DNA from: Pseudoscleropodium purum
Lineage: Eukaryota > Streptophyta > Bryopsida > Hypnales > Brachytheciaceae
DNA length: 64,000 bases
Assembly: GCA_963969395.1 (NCBI GenBank)
Contig: OZ017797.1
Coordinates: 17,236,001 to 17,300,000 of the forward strand
Direction: 5' to 3'
Shown: piece after piece, positions 39,467 through 49,784 of the stretch
Position numbering within the stretch: the first letter of the stretch is position 1
Layout of the letters: each line of letters opens with the position of its first letter
Notes under the pieces: model-generated
Told to the model about the DNA's origin: nothing
What the model saw: the letters and a program-made list of their open reading frames with translations, nothing else
The model's database searches: none
Translations under genes and position numbers: made by a program

Positions 39467-40198
39467 TCAGCTACCCTCCATCATAGCTTTCGCGGCATCA
39501 ATCAGAATAGGGCGAAACTCCTCGCATGCCCGACCAAGCACGGTGTACTCCTCCTTGTCTTGAGCATCGACATCAGCGTCATGGCGCACCAGAAGAAGTG
39601 CCACTCGACGGTTATCGCAAATGACCGCATGCATCAGCGGTGTCTGTCCCGTGCGGTCTGTGGCTTCGACATCCGCCCCCGCCTCCAACAACACTTCACA
39701 CATCTCCGCATGCCCTGCGCTGGCGGCCCGATGCAACGGCGTGCATCCCACGCCATCCTTCTTGTTGATCTTGGCGCCGCTCTTGATGAGAAGATTCGCG
39801 ATCTCGCCGTGATTCTTGCTCGCGGCATAATGCAGAGCCGTTCGTCCTCCGTTGTTCCCTGCTCCCACGTCCGCGCCAAGCGCCAGCAAAACCTCCACAA
39901 CCGCCTCCCGCCCGCCGCTCACCGCAGAATGCAGCGGCGTCCAACCTTCCTCATCGCTCACATTCACCAAAACCTTGGTATCACTCGCGCCCTCCGCGAT
40001 CGCCTTCACCACTTCCACATGCCCGTTCGCAGCAGCGACATGAAGAAGCGTCCGCTCGTCCTCGTTGCGCAGCAAACGCGACTTCTTCAAATCCTCCTCC
40101 GAGAGCTTCTCGATCAAATCCAAGTTTCCTTTCCCCGCTGCCTCAAATAGAGCGTCTGCATCAACTGCTGCTGACCCCAATCCCACCATAGCCTCCAT
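39467..40198 (-). CDS. Gankyrin-like ankyrin-repeat protein (26S proteasome non-ATPase subunit 10 homologue)
   Basis: A single-exon, GC-rich frame encodes 243 residues made almost entirely of ankyrin repeats: RTLLHVAAANGHVEVVKAI, GWTPLHSAVSGGREAVVEVL, GRTALHYAASKNHGEIANLL, GCTPLHRAASAGHAEMCEVL and GQTPLMHAVICDNRRVALLL, ending EEYTVLGRACEEFRPILIDA and AKAM. Repeat order, the C-terminal signature and the length match plant gankyrin/PSMD10 homologues (about 240 residues), which in yeast and animals chaperone assembly of the proteasome base by binding an Rpt ATPase. Function here is inferred by homology. A second Met four codons in could also start the protein. It is convergent with the AP2 gene and lacks introns, unlike the Arabidopsis homologue as I recall it. 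Confidence 0.9.
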   Translation of the reverse strand: MEAMVGLGSAAVDADALFEAAGKGNLDLIEKLSEEDLKKSRLLRNEDERTLLHVAAANGHVEVVKAIAEGASDTKVLVNVSDEEGWTPLHSAVSGGREAVVEVLLALGADVGAGNNGGRTALHYAASKNHGEIANLLIKSGAKINKKDGVGCTPLHRAASAGHAEMCEVLLEAGADVEATDRTGQTPLMHAVICDNRRVALLLVRHDADVDAQDKEEYTVLGRACEEFRPILIDAAKAMMEGS

Positions 40199-41702
40199 CG
40201 TCCACCAAATTTCCTACAACAAAATTCTCTCCCCACCTCTCTCTCTCCACCGTATTGCAAGGACTTCTATGCAATTGCCATCCTAACCCTAATTCACAGA
40301 ATCTCCCAATTCCATCATCGCTGTTGCCGTAAACCAATCAGGCGGAACATCTTCACCGATTTCAGTCTCAAAACAAAAGCTCTACAATCCAAGTAACAAA
40401 ACAGAAAACATCCGAGGACACTCTGTGATAAGAATTTGTAGATATTTGAGTGCACTTAACTGTGAGCACGCACAGTGCGCACACGGGATATGCCGGGCCG
40501 AGCCCTGCGCAACGCCAAATGCCGGGCCGAGTCTGGAACCGGCCCAATTCTCTTGCCAACAATTCTTCAACGGGAGCCCTCCACTTTGAACCCTAAATTT
40601 TTTTCTTAGTGAGTTTATACTTTTGAGCACACTTTTTTTCTTTCTTGGAAAAGTTTTTGTACTTTTGGGGTGGGGAGTTTGGGTCTCCATGGCCATGGGC
40701 AACAAATCTAAGTTGTGTTCCCAAGGATTTAAGGGGTGCATTACAACGTCATTAATTTCTTTTTAAATGGGACCACACAAGTATTACATTATTGAATTTT
40801 TAGTGAATGCTCATAGTTTTTTACACTGAGTGGATTGAATAGGATATCTTGAAGACAACTCTATCAAGAATGTTTTTTTAATGTGTAGGTTTGAATTTTC
40901 AACACAAACTGATGGAAGTGTACTTTTCAATCAAAATTGTAACTAGAACTTTGTTGCTTTTTGCTTTAGCAATGGTAATCAATTAGAGGTTGGGACAACA
41001 ATTTCTTCTTGAATTTCATCATTTGCAACACTTTAAATTTCCAATAATAAATTTATAAAGAAATTTTGACTCAAAATTCCATCACTAATTCTATTTTTTA
41101 ACTTCATAATTCCATGGCTTCAAACAAATATGTTGAATTCTAAAAAAAATTGAATATCACTTTAACTAAGTTGCCACCTAAAAGTTGCTTCTAGAATTTC
41201 TACAATAATGGTATCATTTGAATATAAAACCACCTAGACCTATGGGCATCCAAAATATATCATTCCTAACGGTCCTAAATGTCCAAGGTCTTTTCATGAG
41301 TTACCCTTTTTTTTTATTTTGAACAATTGTAACAATAAAATCTTTAAATGAATGCATTATGGGTCACTTGTATACTTAACTTTCAAGCTTTTTGTTTAAG
41401 ATAAACCAACTTGTTGCTACATATCCAAAATAAAAAATTCCAACACTTCAGGAAGTCAGGAACAACTTATAAGGAACACTTGTTTTTCATACTTGTGTGT
41501 TTTATACAATAAACCAAATGCAAGTGGAATATATCATTCTAATCAAAATTGGTATTGATATTCAAATTGATCAAGTATATAATTACAAAACAATTGATAG
41601 GAATTAGCCATAAGCATCCAAAACATATTCTAAAAACATTCTTATGTAAACTTTGAACCAACTCTAGTACATCCAAATACCCCTAAATATGTATTAAAAT
41701 CG
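40199..41702. other. Ankyrin gene upstream region, then AT-rich intergenic DNA
   Basis: The first 500 bp include a CT-rich leader (40230-40250) and a direct repeat of ATGCCGGGCCGAG (about 40488 and 40520). A minus-strand frame at 40382-40741 has no recognisable domain. From 40740 the DNA is AT-rich spacer. Confidence 0.5.
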
Positions 41703-41721
41703 CCCCCCCCCCCCCCCCCCC
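41703..41721 (+). repeat. Homopolymer run of 19 C
   Basis: An uninterrupted C tract in otherwise very AT-rich DNA. Its length may be uncertain in the assembly and polymorphic in nature. Confidence 0.95.
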
Positions 41722-42678
41722 TATTTAAATTTCTAAAATTCCTTTGCATTTTTAGCCCTCCAAAATTTAGAAAATGCTCTTGTTTGTATCAAAATTAATC
41801 AATGAAAGAAATATAAAGAATGAAAATTGTAATCATAAATTCTTAATCTCAATTTCATTTAACCCCTTGGAAGGTTATATCCCTATACATTTACATACCA
41901 CGTGCAATAATGGGGTATTTAATTGGAGGATATTTATATGTTTATATGTATATTTTGTCTCCCTATCTTTACATAAAAAGCTACTAGCTTGTATTTTTCT
42001 ACACCCTATTTTTTTGTAAATGGTGAAAGAAGCTAATTTTTGGTACCCTATTTTTTTTCAACATTATAGAATTATGGAATATTATGAAAAATATGATGGC
42101 ATTACGCAACAAAATACTCAACAAATATAGAAACAAAAGAGGATTCTATTGTTATTCTTTTGAATGGTCACTTATTACTACCATGACAAATGATAATTTG
42201 GGGGAAATTTAGATGATTGAAATTATTGAAATTAGTATTTAAAATCATTCTCTACTATTGTCTATTTACGATTATTTTCCTATATGTTGTACAATATGAT
42301 CTAAATTAGTTTAAGAATGTAGCCAAATCATCTAAGAAAAAGAATCTAAAGAAGCACCACTATTTTGGACATTTTTTTTTATTAAAAAGTGAGCTTGTAG
42401 ATTGTAGCTACACTATTTTTTGTAGGGCCAAAAACATGATTACTAAGAATTTGAATTTTTATATCTTGCAATACACATATTGAAATTTTTTGAATTTTTT
42501 AGGACATGTTCTCAAGCTAGTATACTACATGCAAGACCCTACATTTACATGTGTCAAAAATTTGGTATGATGTAAATGCTTGAGGGTTGGAAATTAATAT
42601 ATCAAAAATTTACTAACTTGAATCCACTTTCTAGAGAACTTACGCACCTTGCACTACTACAATCCCTTGAAAAGAATA

Positions 42679-43260
42679 CACTACAAGAATATAGGCATTC
42701 TATGACTACGTAAATGACTACGTTTTCAGTCATTTCGGACATATATGACTGCCTGTGAAAATGGGGCTCTGTAGTCATTGTGGACGAGTCCTTTAGGACA
42801 TGACTGCATTCTTAATATCACCATCCGTCATCGTACAAGGAAAGTTTTGGATGAATTATTCCTACGTGGCCTCTGATGTGTTCAGGTCTGCATGACGTGG
42901 CACTTGGGTTCGTTAGTCATAGTGTAGTCATTTTTTAGTCCCACTGTAGTCGAGTTCTGATGGTGGGCCCCACTTAGTCCACATGGCAATTGCTGGTAGG
43001 CGGTTCAATCCAATGTTCAGACGTTCAGATGGACAACAAGTTCTGGTGTAGTTATTCCCTAGTAGGGATTCAGTTGAACTACGGTCATGTCATTGTGTAT
43101 TGTTGCAATTGCAATTGCAGCTTAGTGAAGTGGTAGTTAAACAGTAGTCAGTCTCCTATGCTTAAGTGCTACTGCAGTTGCACCTGAGTTGCATCTTAGT
43201 TATATTTCAATACTAGGGTTGACAACGTAATGAAGCTTAGAAGCTGTTTTAGTACGATGT
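42679..43260. repeat. Left terminal and subterminal repeat region of the CACTA element
   Basis: Beyond the terminal repeat the motif ATGACTACG and its complement recur (for example 42702, 42714 and 42771), often as GTAGTCAT. Such clusters are the known binding sites for TNPA-type proteins in En/Spm; here the identity of the binding protein is inferred. Confidence 0.7.
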
Positions 43261-43605
43261 GGTTGTATAGCTCAGCATTTGCTTTCATGAAAATGATAGA
43301 AAATTGATAGCCAAGTAAGCCAACCAACATGAGAACTATTGAGAAGAAAAATAGTTGTACAAGCAATGGATGCACATACCATTACAAAATGGAAGACAAC
43401 TAAAGCATTTTGTCAATGTCTACATCCATGATTGCATTTCTCTGAATTATTACACACAAGGTTTTGTGAGAATTCAAGGCATTGACCACTCTAAAATCAA
43501 AATATGTGCCCTCTTCTTTTAGAAGTATAACAATTCTGTACTATAGAGGGCTATCAGTCTTGCATGCAAATGTTACACTATACTTACACCAGCAGCGAAG
43601 TAATC

Positions 43606-43872
43606 TCATGGGTTCAACTTTATGTACTTAGAATCCCAAATGACGTTTCCACCTTGAATGTTGTGCATTACTTCTTGGTCAGCCTCTGGCTTGGGAAACA
43701 TCAACGACACCTTTGGTTGCGAAACCTCCCACACGTCCACTCTAAACCAACCATTCGGAATGAGCATGCCATAGAACTTATCTATCCCTCCTATACCGCT
43801 AATTCTTCCCAAAGCCACCTTCTGTCGAGTGGATCGTGGATTGACGAGGTACACATTGTCATACAAGCTGAG
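43606..43872 (-). pseudogene. DUF8039-like exon of a CACTA accessory protein
   Basis: Read on minus, an acceptor CTTTCAG precedes LYDNVYLVNPRSTRQKVALG, followed by GWFRVDVWEVSQPKVSLMFP and NIQGGNVIWDSKYIKL. The pattern of a valine/leucine-gly strand, a P-x-P segment and a G-G-x-x-x-W-D end resembles the DUF8039 domain often seen in plant En/Spm-type proteins. It may be a 3' exon of the minus-strand gene or a separate gene. The frame ends at TGA 43606-43608. Family assignment is from memory and moderate. Confidence 0.45.
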
Positions 43873-44229
43873 CTGAAAGATAGATTTGTTTTGTTAGATA
43901 CAGGAAGTACTCCTGCCCGTGGGACCTTCAAAACATATTTCTCATTGCTAATGTAGTCACTCATACAATAAATAACTGAAAATTGACTAACAACTTCCCC
44001 AGTTGAGTCACATATGAAGACTGGATGAGGATAATGCAACTACCAAATAACTAGGCAGTCATTCCTGAGTCATACAATTGAAACAACATTGACCTCAGCC
44101 TTCTAATTCCCCAAATGAAATTTGTGTACTCCAACACATTCAGGCTTCAACATCTCACCTTTTTTTTGGAAGAGTCACGGTTCTTGTCCTCTGCCGCTGT
44201 TGTCTTTGCCCTTGTCTCTCTTTTCCGTG

Positions 44230-47200
44230 CCTTCAACAAACACACACAAATTTTTTGTTAGAATTGAAAACAATTAGAAGGTGAGGGGACACGAATGAGC
44301 TTGAACCTTGTGGTCCACAAGTCCCCTCACCTTCCTCTGTAAGCGCATTGTCACTGAGATCTGAATTTTGTGTCAAATCATGCCCTTGAACTGCATTGTT
44401 CTGCACATGTGAAGCATTCTGTGCATGGAACTCCTTCACATCTGTAGCGACATACAAAGCTTTCAAAAGTGGCCACAATGTGGACTTCAAGTAATTGTTG
44501 TCATCAGCTAGTTTTGCCAAATCAGCAACATAGAACGCACTGATGATGACGACATTGGCTTGCGGATTGCATGACACTCTTGATGCATTGTTGTCAACGA
44601 CCACAATGTTTGAGGGGCTAAATTGAGGCCATTCATTGTAAACTTTTGACAAAGGCTTCCCCCAAGCTATTGGTTTGCCGCCCTCAAACTGTACAGCCTC
44701 ACATTTCTTCCCACCCCACACAAAGAGAGGACTGAAGTCACAATGTCCTTGCCTTTCTATCATTGTGGGCACAATGTCTTCCATGTAAGACTGACTCTTA
44801 CTGCCCCAAAATCCCACTGTGAAATTAAAGAAGCACCGTGCCAAAAAGGGTTACAACCATGGTCTTAAAAATACCCTCCTGCTCTTCGTTCTCAATGTGG
44901 GCCTAACTCTAGAGTTTGGATTATTCTCCTCAGCCAGACTACAATCCAGCAAGGTCCCATGAATGTTGAAAATTAGCAATTTAGCTTTTGCATTTTTGAT
45001 GGGTACAATGCGTAAATTCGAAGCAGCTCTCACCTGATCTGACCCAGAATCAGGGAGTGCTGCCTCTGCATTTACCTCAGTGGATGCTTTTGTTAGCTTC
45101 TTCTGCTTCTTTGGAGAAGATTTCGTTGGAGCACCACTTGCTTCCACTACCTTCTCTGAGTTGTCCACCATGTTTTTCGCAGCTTGGACCACATCCACTG
45201 CTTTTGTTGCCTTCTTCTATTTAGGAGGGGAAGACTTGGTTGGAGCAGCAATTGGTTCCACAAGTTCTCTGGGGTCCTCCACTTTGTTCTCTCTATCCTC
45301 TTCAAGATCCACGATATTACTTGCATCACCGCCAGTAATATGCGTGTCGGAGTCCACTTTGCTGGTGTCCACATTCACAAACTCTCGATCCTGCACTTCC
45401 GATGGAGGACATTGGCCAATTCCGTCCACAGGGATGTCGCTCGCGTCGGCCAAGAAATCATTGCCTTGTACAACCTTCGGAATTCCCTGTGTGCATTTCG
45501 AAATAGTCTCGTCCACATTGCACATCGGAATGCTAGTCTTCATACGCGAATTCAATGTTGTTTTCGGCTTTGGACTCATAGTTTGACATATTGGGGTCGG
45601 GGATGATCTCTCTTTCTCTCCGGCGCAGGGTGCCTGTTTCTTGCCTTCTTCTCCAGAGGGTGACTGCACTTCCAAGTGCAACGGTTCTTCAGCCGCACTA
45701 GTCGTCTGCGACGGGCCGGGAGGAGGAAGTGACTCAGACCTGGGCACTTTTTTTCGACAAGGATCGGTCATTAAGTCGGCTGTCTCCCTCTTGAAGCAAA
45801 ATGGACGTTTGAATCTCCACAGGAAACTTAGATGCTGAGGGGCTTCCATGGGAAGTGTCCTTCATTTTCCCCATGAAAGTGTTGAACATTGATTTCAGCT
45901 CTTCTACTGTGTTGTTCGTAGCTGCTGTACTCACAAGAACTTTCGAGAACTCGCCCTTCAAGTTTGTCTGAGACTTCTCTATAGCACATATTCTTGCTGA
46001 ATCTCCTGTAGTGAGACCCTAAAATTCTCAACCGCCATTCAAACAAGGGAAACTCCAGAGTTAGTCAATTATCAAGTTTCTACCAATGGGGTCACTGATC
46101 AATGACTTGCCTACTATTGAATGACTACGTTTTGACTTGTCCACCTACGTACAACAGAAAATGCGACTGGGTCATGACTGCACTACAACCACTGTAGAGA
46201 TGACGCCACTCATTGTTTAGCAACATGAAAACATAAAATGTGAGAGAAGTTCAAAGGGCCTCACCGATCCGCATCCAACATGGCCTGCAGATAACTGCAT
46301 TCCATCTGCAATGTCCATTAGTCCTGAGCTGGTAGGCCTTCCCTCCTTCTGCATCCAACATGGTAATAGCATTCAAACGTGGCATATTCATTTGCACATA
46401 TTCTTTACAAGTGAAAGCACAGAACAAGGAAGAACAAAGGTAATACTATCTTCCGAATGTGGAAAATGGAGAACCCTAATCTCACCAACTCTGCCTCCTT
46501 TCCGGCTTTCCCTTTTCGGCCCACAGCGGAGAAATTCTTCACTTGCCTCCTTGCATGGGCCATTGTTGCCGCTTTCTTCTGTTGCGTCTCTGTACTCCAA
46601 TAATCCTGCAGCCTACTCCACTAATCTGGATTCACGTGAGATGGGCATTCATCTTCTGCGCTGCTTAGGAAATGAGCCTTCAACCTAGAGCGCTCTGTCT
46701 TCAAGTACCTCTTGATGGCATTCTTGAAGCCCAGCATGCTCAACTTGTTGCCTAAGTACTCGAAGTCATTGTCCAGGGTATTCCTCAACTTTTGCACGCT
46801 CTCATGCTTTTGTTTTTCCCAATCTATGATACTCGTGTCAAGAATACGTGGCACATATGTCCTCACTGAGCTATCCCAAGCATTTTTCCCCACACAACCA
46901 GCATCAATTTCTCTGTCATCAGTGATTGTGATGCTGTAGGGTTTTTTGCCAACCCTGCTCCGCTCCCTCCTTCCCTCGTCATAGATGCTGCGTTTCAGAC
47001 GTCGCGATGCCCTCCCCACGCTATCAGCAGACATTTCGCTTGCATTGCTAAAGTCTTGTCCTAGAGAATTTCCCACCCACCTGTCCGGATAGGGAGCTGA
47101 GGAAGGTTGTGGCCCAGCACCCCACTGCGGTGGCTGCATCCATTGGCCGTTAGGCACCCATTGCCAATTCCCAACATATGGAAGCCCTGCTTGTGATGGT

Positions 47201-48560
47201 ACTTCTGAGGCGCGTTGTGCAATTGGAGACCGCGGTCGGTGAATTTGTATAGGGGACCGCATTTGCACGTCGACTCTCTTGCGCTTCTGCCTTTTATCGA
47301 TGAGGTTCTCCTCAGCGTCCAAGTCATCGTCCTCTGAGTCAAACACTTGCATCGTACTAGCTTTACCTGCATCCACGTCCAATAATATTTTCATTAGCAA
47401 CCCTAAACCGCTCAAGTCCTTCCCTGTGTGGCATTGCTCTTCCATCTTGCAAGTAAAGAAGAAGTACAATTGTGAGTCAAATCTGCTTCTCTATCCAAGA
47501 GTTTTACTTGAACTACAGCGTGTATATAGTGAAGTAGAAACCGCCATCTTTTCTAACAAAACAAATCACACTATAGCCGTCATAGAATGCAACTTCTATA
47601 TGTACCATTCTCCACTACGATGACGTTTACAAACCCTACTCAGCGTACGAGGAGGCCCACACCGCGAGAAGGGCAAATTACCTGTAGGCGGGACCTCTGA
47701 GGTCGCATTGCTCTGAACATGTGCACACACAATTGCTAGAGTCATCATACCTACAGCAATACCTTCGTCGTCTGTTTTGGTTTCGTCGGAAGAGGAAGCC
47801 GCATCTACACTCATTTTGCCCCTCCTCTGCACGCGCTTGCTCCTACGTCGTGCGTTTCCCCTCACTGGCAACGTCGGATGACTTCGTCTAGGCAATCCAA
47901 AGTTTTCTCTTGCAATGTGACCCCTTCCCGCATTGGTTGCCTCAAGCAATACTTCTTTCTGGGGATTCAAATCCTTTGTCCTACACACATGAATTCACAG
48001 CTTACTACAGTCCAATACGTCGCTACGAGGTAGGTCAAACAAAATACAAGAGCGCATGCTACCGTGAATGTCGACAAACTCTCTACTCCAAAGTCCGTGC
48101 CTCAGAATGGGTTTAGGGTTTCGCTAGCCTTTGCAGCCTCTGTACGCCGCCATACAGCCGCCACACGTGTGCAACGTGGCGGTTTTCTAGTACTCCTCAA
48201 CTTATTCAACTAATTTATGCCCACTAAACTAATGTATGACTCTACAATGACTCGAGCGCTACTAGAATAACAAACGCAGTCATACATGAGTAGTACGTTG
48301 CAACTGGAAGTCTACTTTACAATGACTGGACTTGGCTTCCGAGACCAATTAATGTAGCAGTTGAGCAAGAAACAAGAAAAGCGGACAGAAATTGCACAAG
48401 AACTCCAGTGCATGAAGAACAGAAGGCTGAGGACTTACATTCTTTGGATGTCCACTTCCATAGGCTTCAGTTTTTGCCGTAAGAGCTGCACACGCTTGTC
48501 TCGTTCTAATTCGTAGGCAGACTTTCCCTCGTCTCCTGTTGCCGTCTTCTCTTCCTCCAT
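44230..48560 (-). pseudogene. TNPA-like protein fused to an FCP1/HAD phosphatase-like domain, disrupted
   Basis: Exons on minus: 48560-48439 (ATG; AYELERDKRVQLLRQKL), 47980-47751 (basic, RRSKRVQRRG), about 47445-46486, 46348-46265 and 46018-44307. The third exon carries the TNPA-type region: KKPYSITITDDREIDAGCVG, TSIIDWEKQKHESVQKLRNT, KRYLKTERSRLKAHF, then VKNFSAVGRKGKAGKEAEL. The last exon has a Ser/Pro/Lys linker with an APTKSSP repeat and an FCP1-like domain: KAKLLIFNIHGTLLD, RTKSRRVFLRPWL, FTVGFWGSKS, FSPLFVWGGKKCE, SNIVVVDNNASRVSCNP. The HAD motif DxDxT reads NIHGT, so both catalytic Asp are absent. Lesions: TAG 46621-46623, an extra A in the run at 45748-45754, TAG 45217-45219 and TAA 44851-44853. 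The acceptor of exon 3 is uncertain. As a single fusion this is inferred from matching splice phases. Confidence 0.65.
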
Positions 48561-49784
48561 CTGCTTCTGAATTAGGTTAGTGAAATGCCTGTAGTGCCCA
48601 ACAATAGTACTGTAGGGATTGACGTTCACAAGCAGCGCGTTACCAAGAAACAAGGGTATGCACACCTTTTTCCTGCTCCGTCACTATCTTGTAGGCGCCT
48701 AAGTGATCGGACGTCTGTCACAGGAAGAGAAGTGATGACCGCGTGCCGCAGCTGCGATGAAATAGCAGAATGCAAAAGAGCCGGCTTTGTCGTGAATCTT
48801 GATTTTGCTGCCTTCCTAGCGTCGTTGAAGAAATTCCGCTAAAGTGAATAACGAAGAAGCCTATATATAGTAGCCAGTACTCTGTGTCGCTATAGAACGA
48901 CAACAGAGAATCAGCTCTTGATACGGTAATAAATGTCCACTGAATTTGGTCCTTTTCTTGTGGACGTCAATCATGAGAGCAATGTCGGTGCTCTGCGTCG
49001 GTGATAATTTTGTGGGATTGCCTTTGAGGGCACGGAGTGTTAGCCTTTTATTGTAGAAATTGCCTTTCAATGAACCCTGAATTTCTTAAGTGCTTTCAAC
49101 CCTAAACTGCTCATACGTCTTCAGAATTATGCTGAACTTACTTCAAGCACTAAATGTTGTACTTCACGATGCTCTGCAAGATGATCTGACAGTCTTAATT
49201 TGAATTATTGTGCTTTCAAAAGTTCTGCTATTTTCCCTTACATGCCATGCCGTGGTTCCTTGTGCATATGCTACGTTGCCCATGTACATTCTCCTTCAGT
49301 TTCTTGTTGTGTTGAGAAGCCATGTGAAATGAAGGGGATGCTATGTACATGTCAGGAAAATTGTATTCAAGTGTGGACTTCCCCTTGAAATTATATGGAC
49401 TACGTCATTGTGCAATGAAGTAGACAAGGTAAGGACTCAACGTGAACCCTGCGAAGTCATTACTTTGTTTGAGAATGAGAGACATTGGTAAATGACTAGG
49501 TATTAACTCGTTGAAGTCATTCTGTAGTTGTATGTAGTTGTCACTCAGTTGACCTTCGGGCTCTTCAGTCATTTTGTACTTTCATGAAGTTGGCTATGAG
49601 TTCACAACAGTCATATCGTAGTTTGTTTTCATTGCATGTGAAGAAATTTAAGTGTGGTTTGCTTGGAAATTTTCTGGCATTCCATAATTCTGTTGTCAAG
49701 GTTAGTACTTAGAAAAATTTTGGAACTCACATTTGAAAATGACATCCTCGTGTAGTTGTTGAAGTTCAGAAGTGTACGATCAAA
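48561..49784. promoter_or_regulatory. Divergent promoter region between the two CACTA genes
   Basis: About 1.2 kb separates the two start codons. It contains further copies of the subterminal-type motif (GAAGTCATT, GTAGTTG and CAGTCAT at about 49496-49612), besides a short unassigned open stretch near 48.6-48.9 kb. Shared regulation by the element's own DNA-binding protein is a reasonable inference but not shown. Confidence 0.4.

Noticed and set aside
39560..40150. Plus-strand frame of 196 codons opposite the ankyrin gene
   Set aside because: Antisense shadow of seven ankyrin repeats; repeated His/Arg composition only.
40382..40741. 119-codon minus-strand frame upstream of the ankyrin gene
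   Set aside because: No domain, mixed composition, and it occupies the expected promoter/leader of the gankyrin-like gene.
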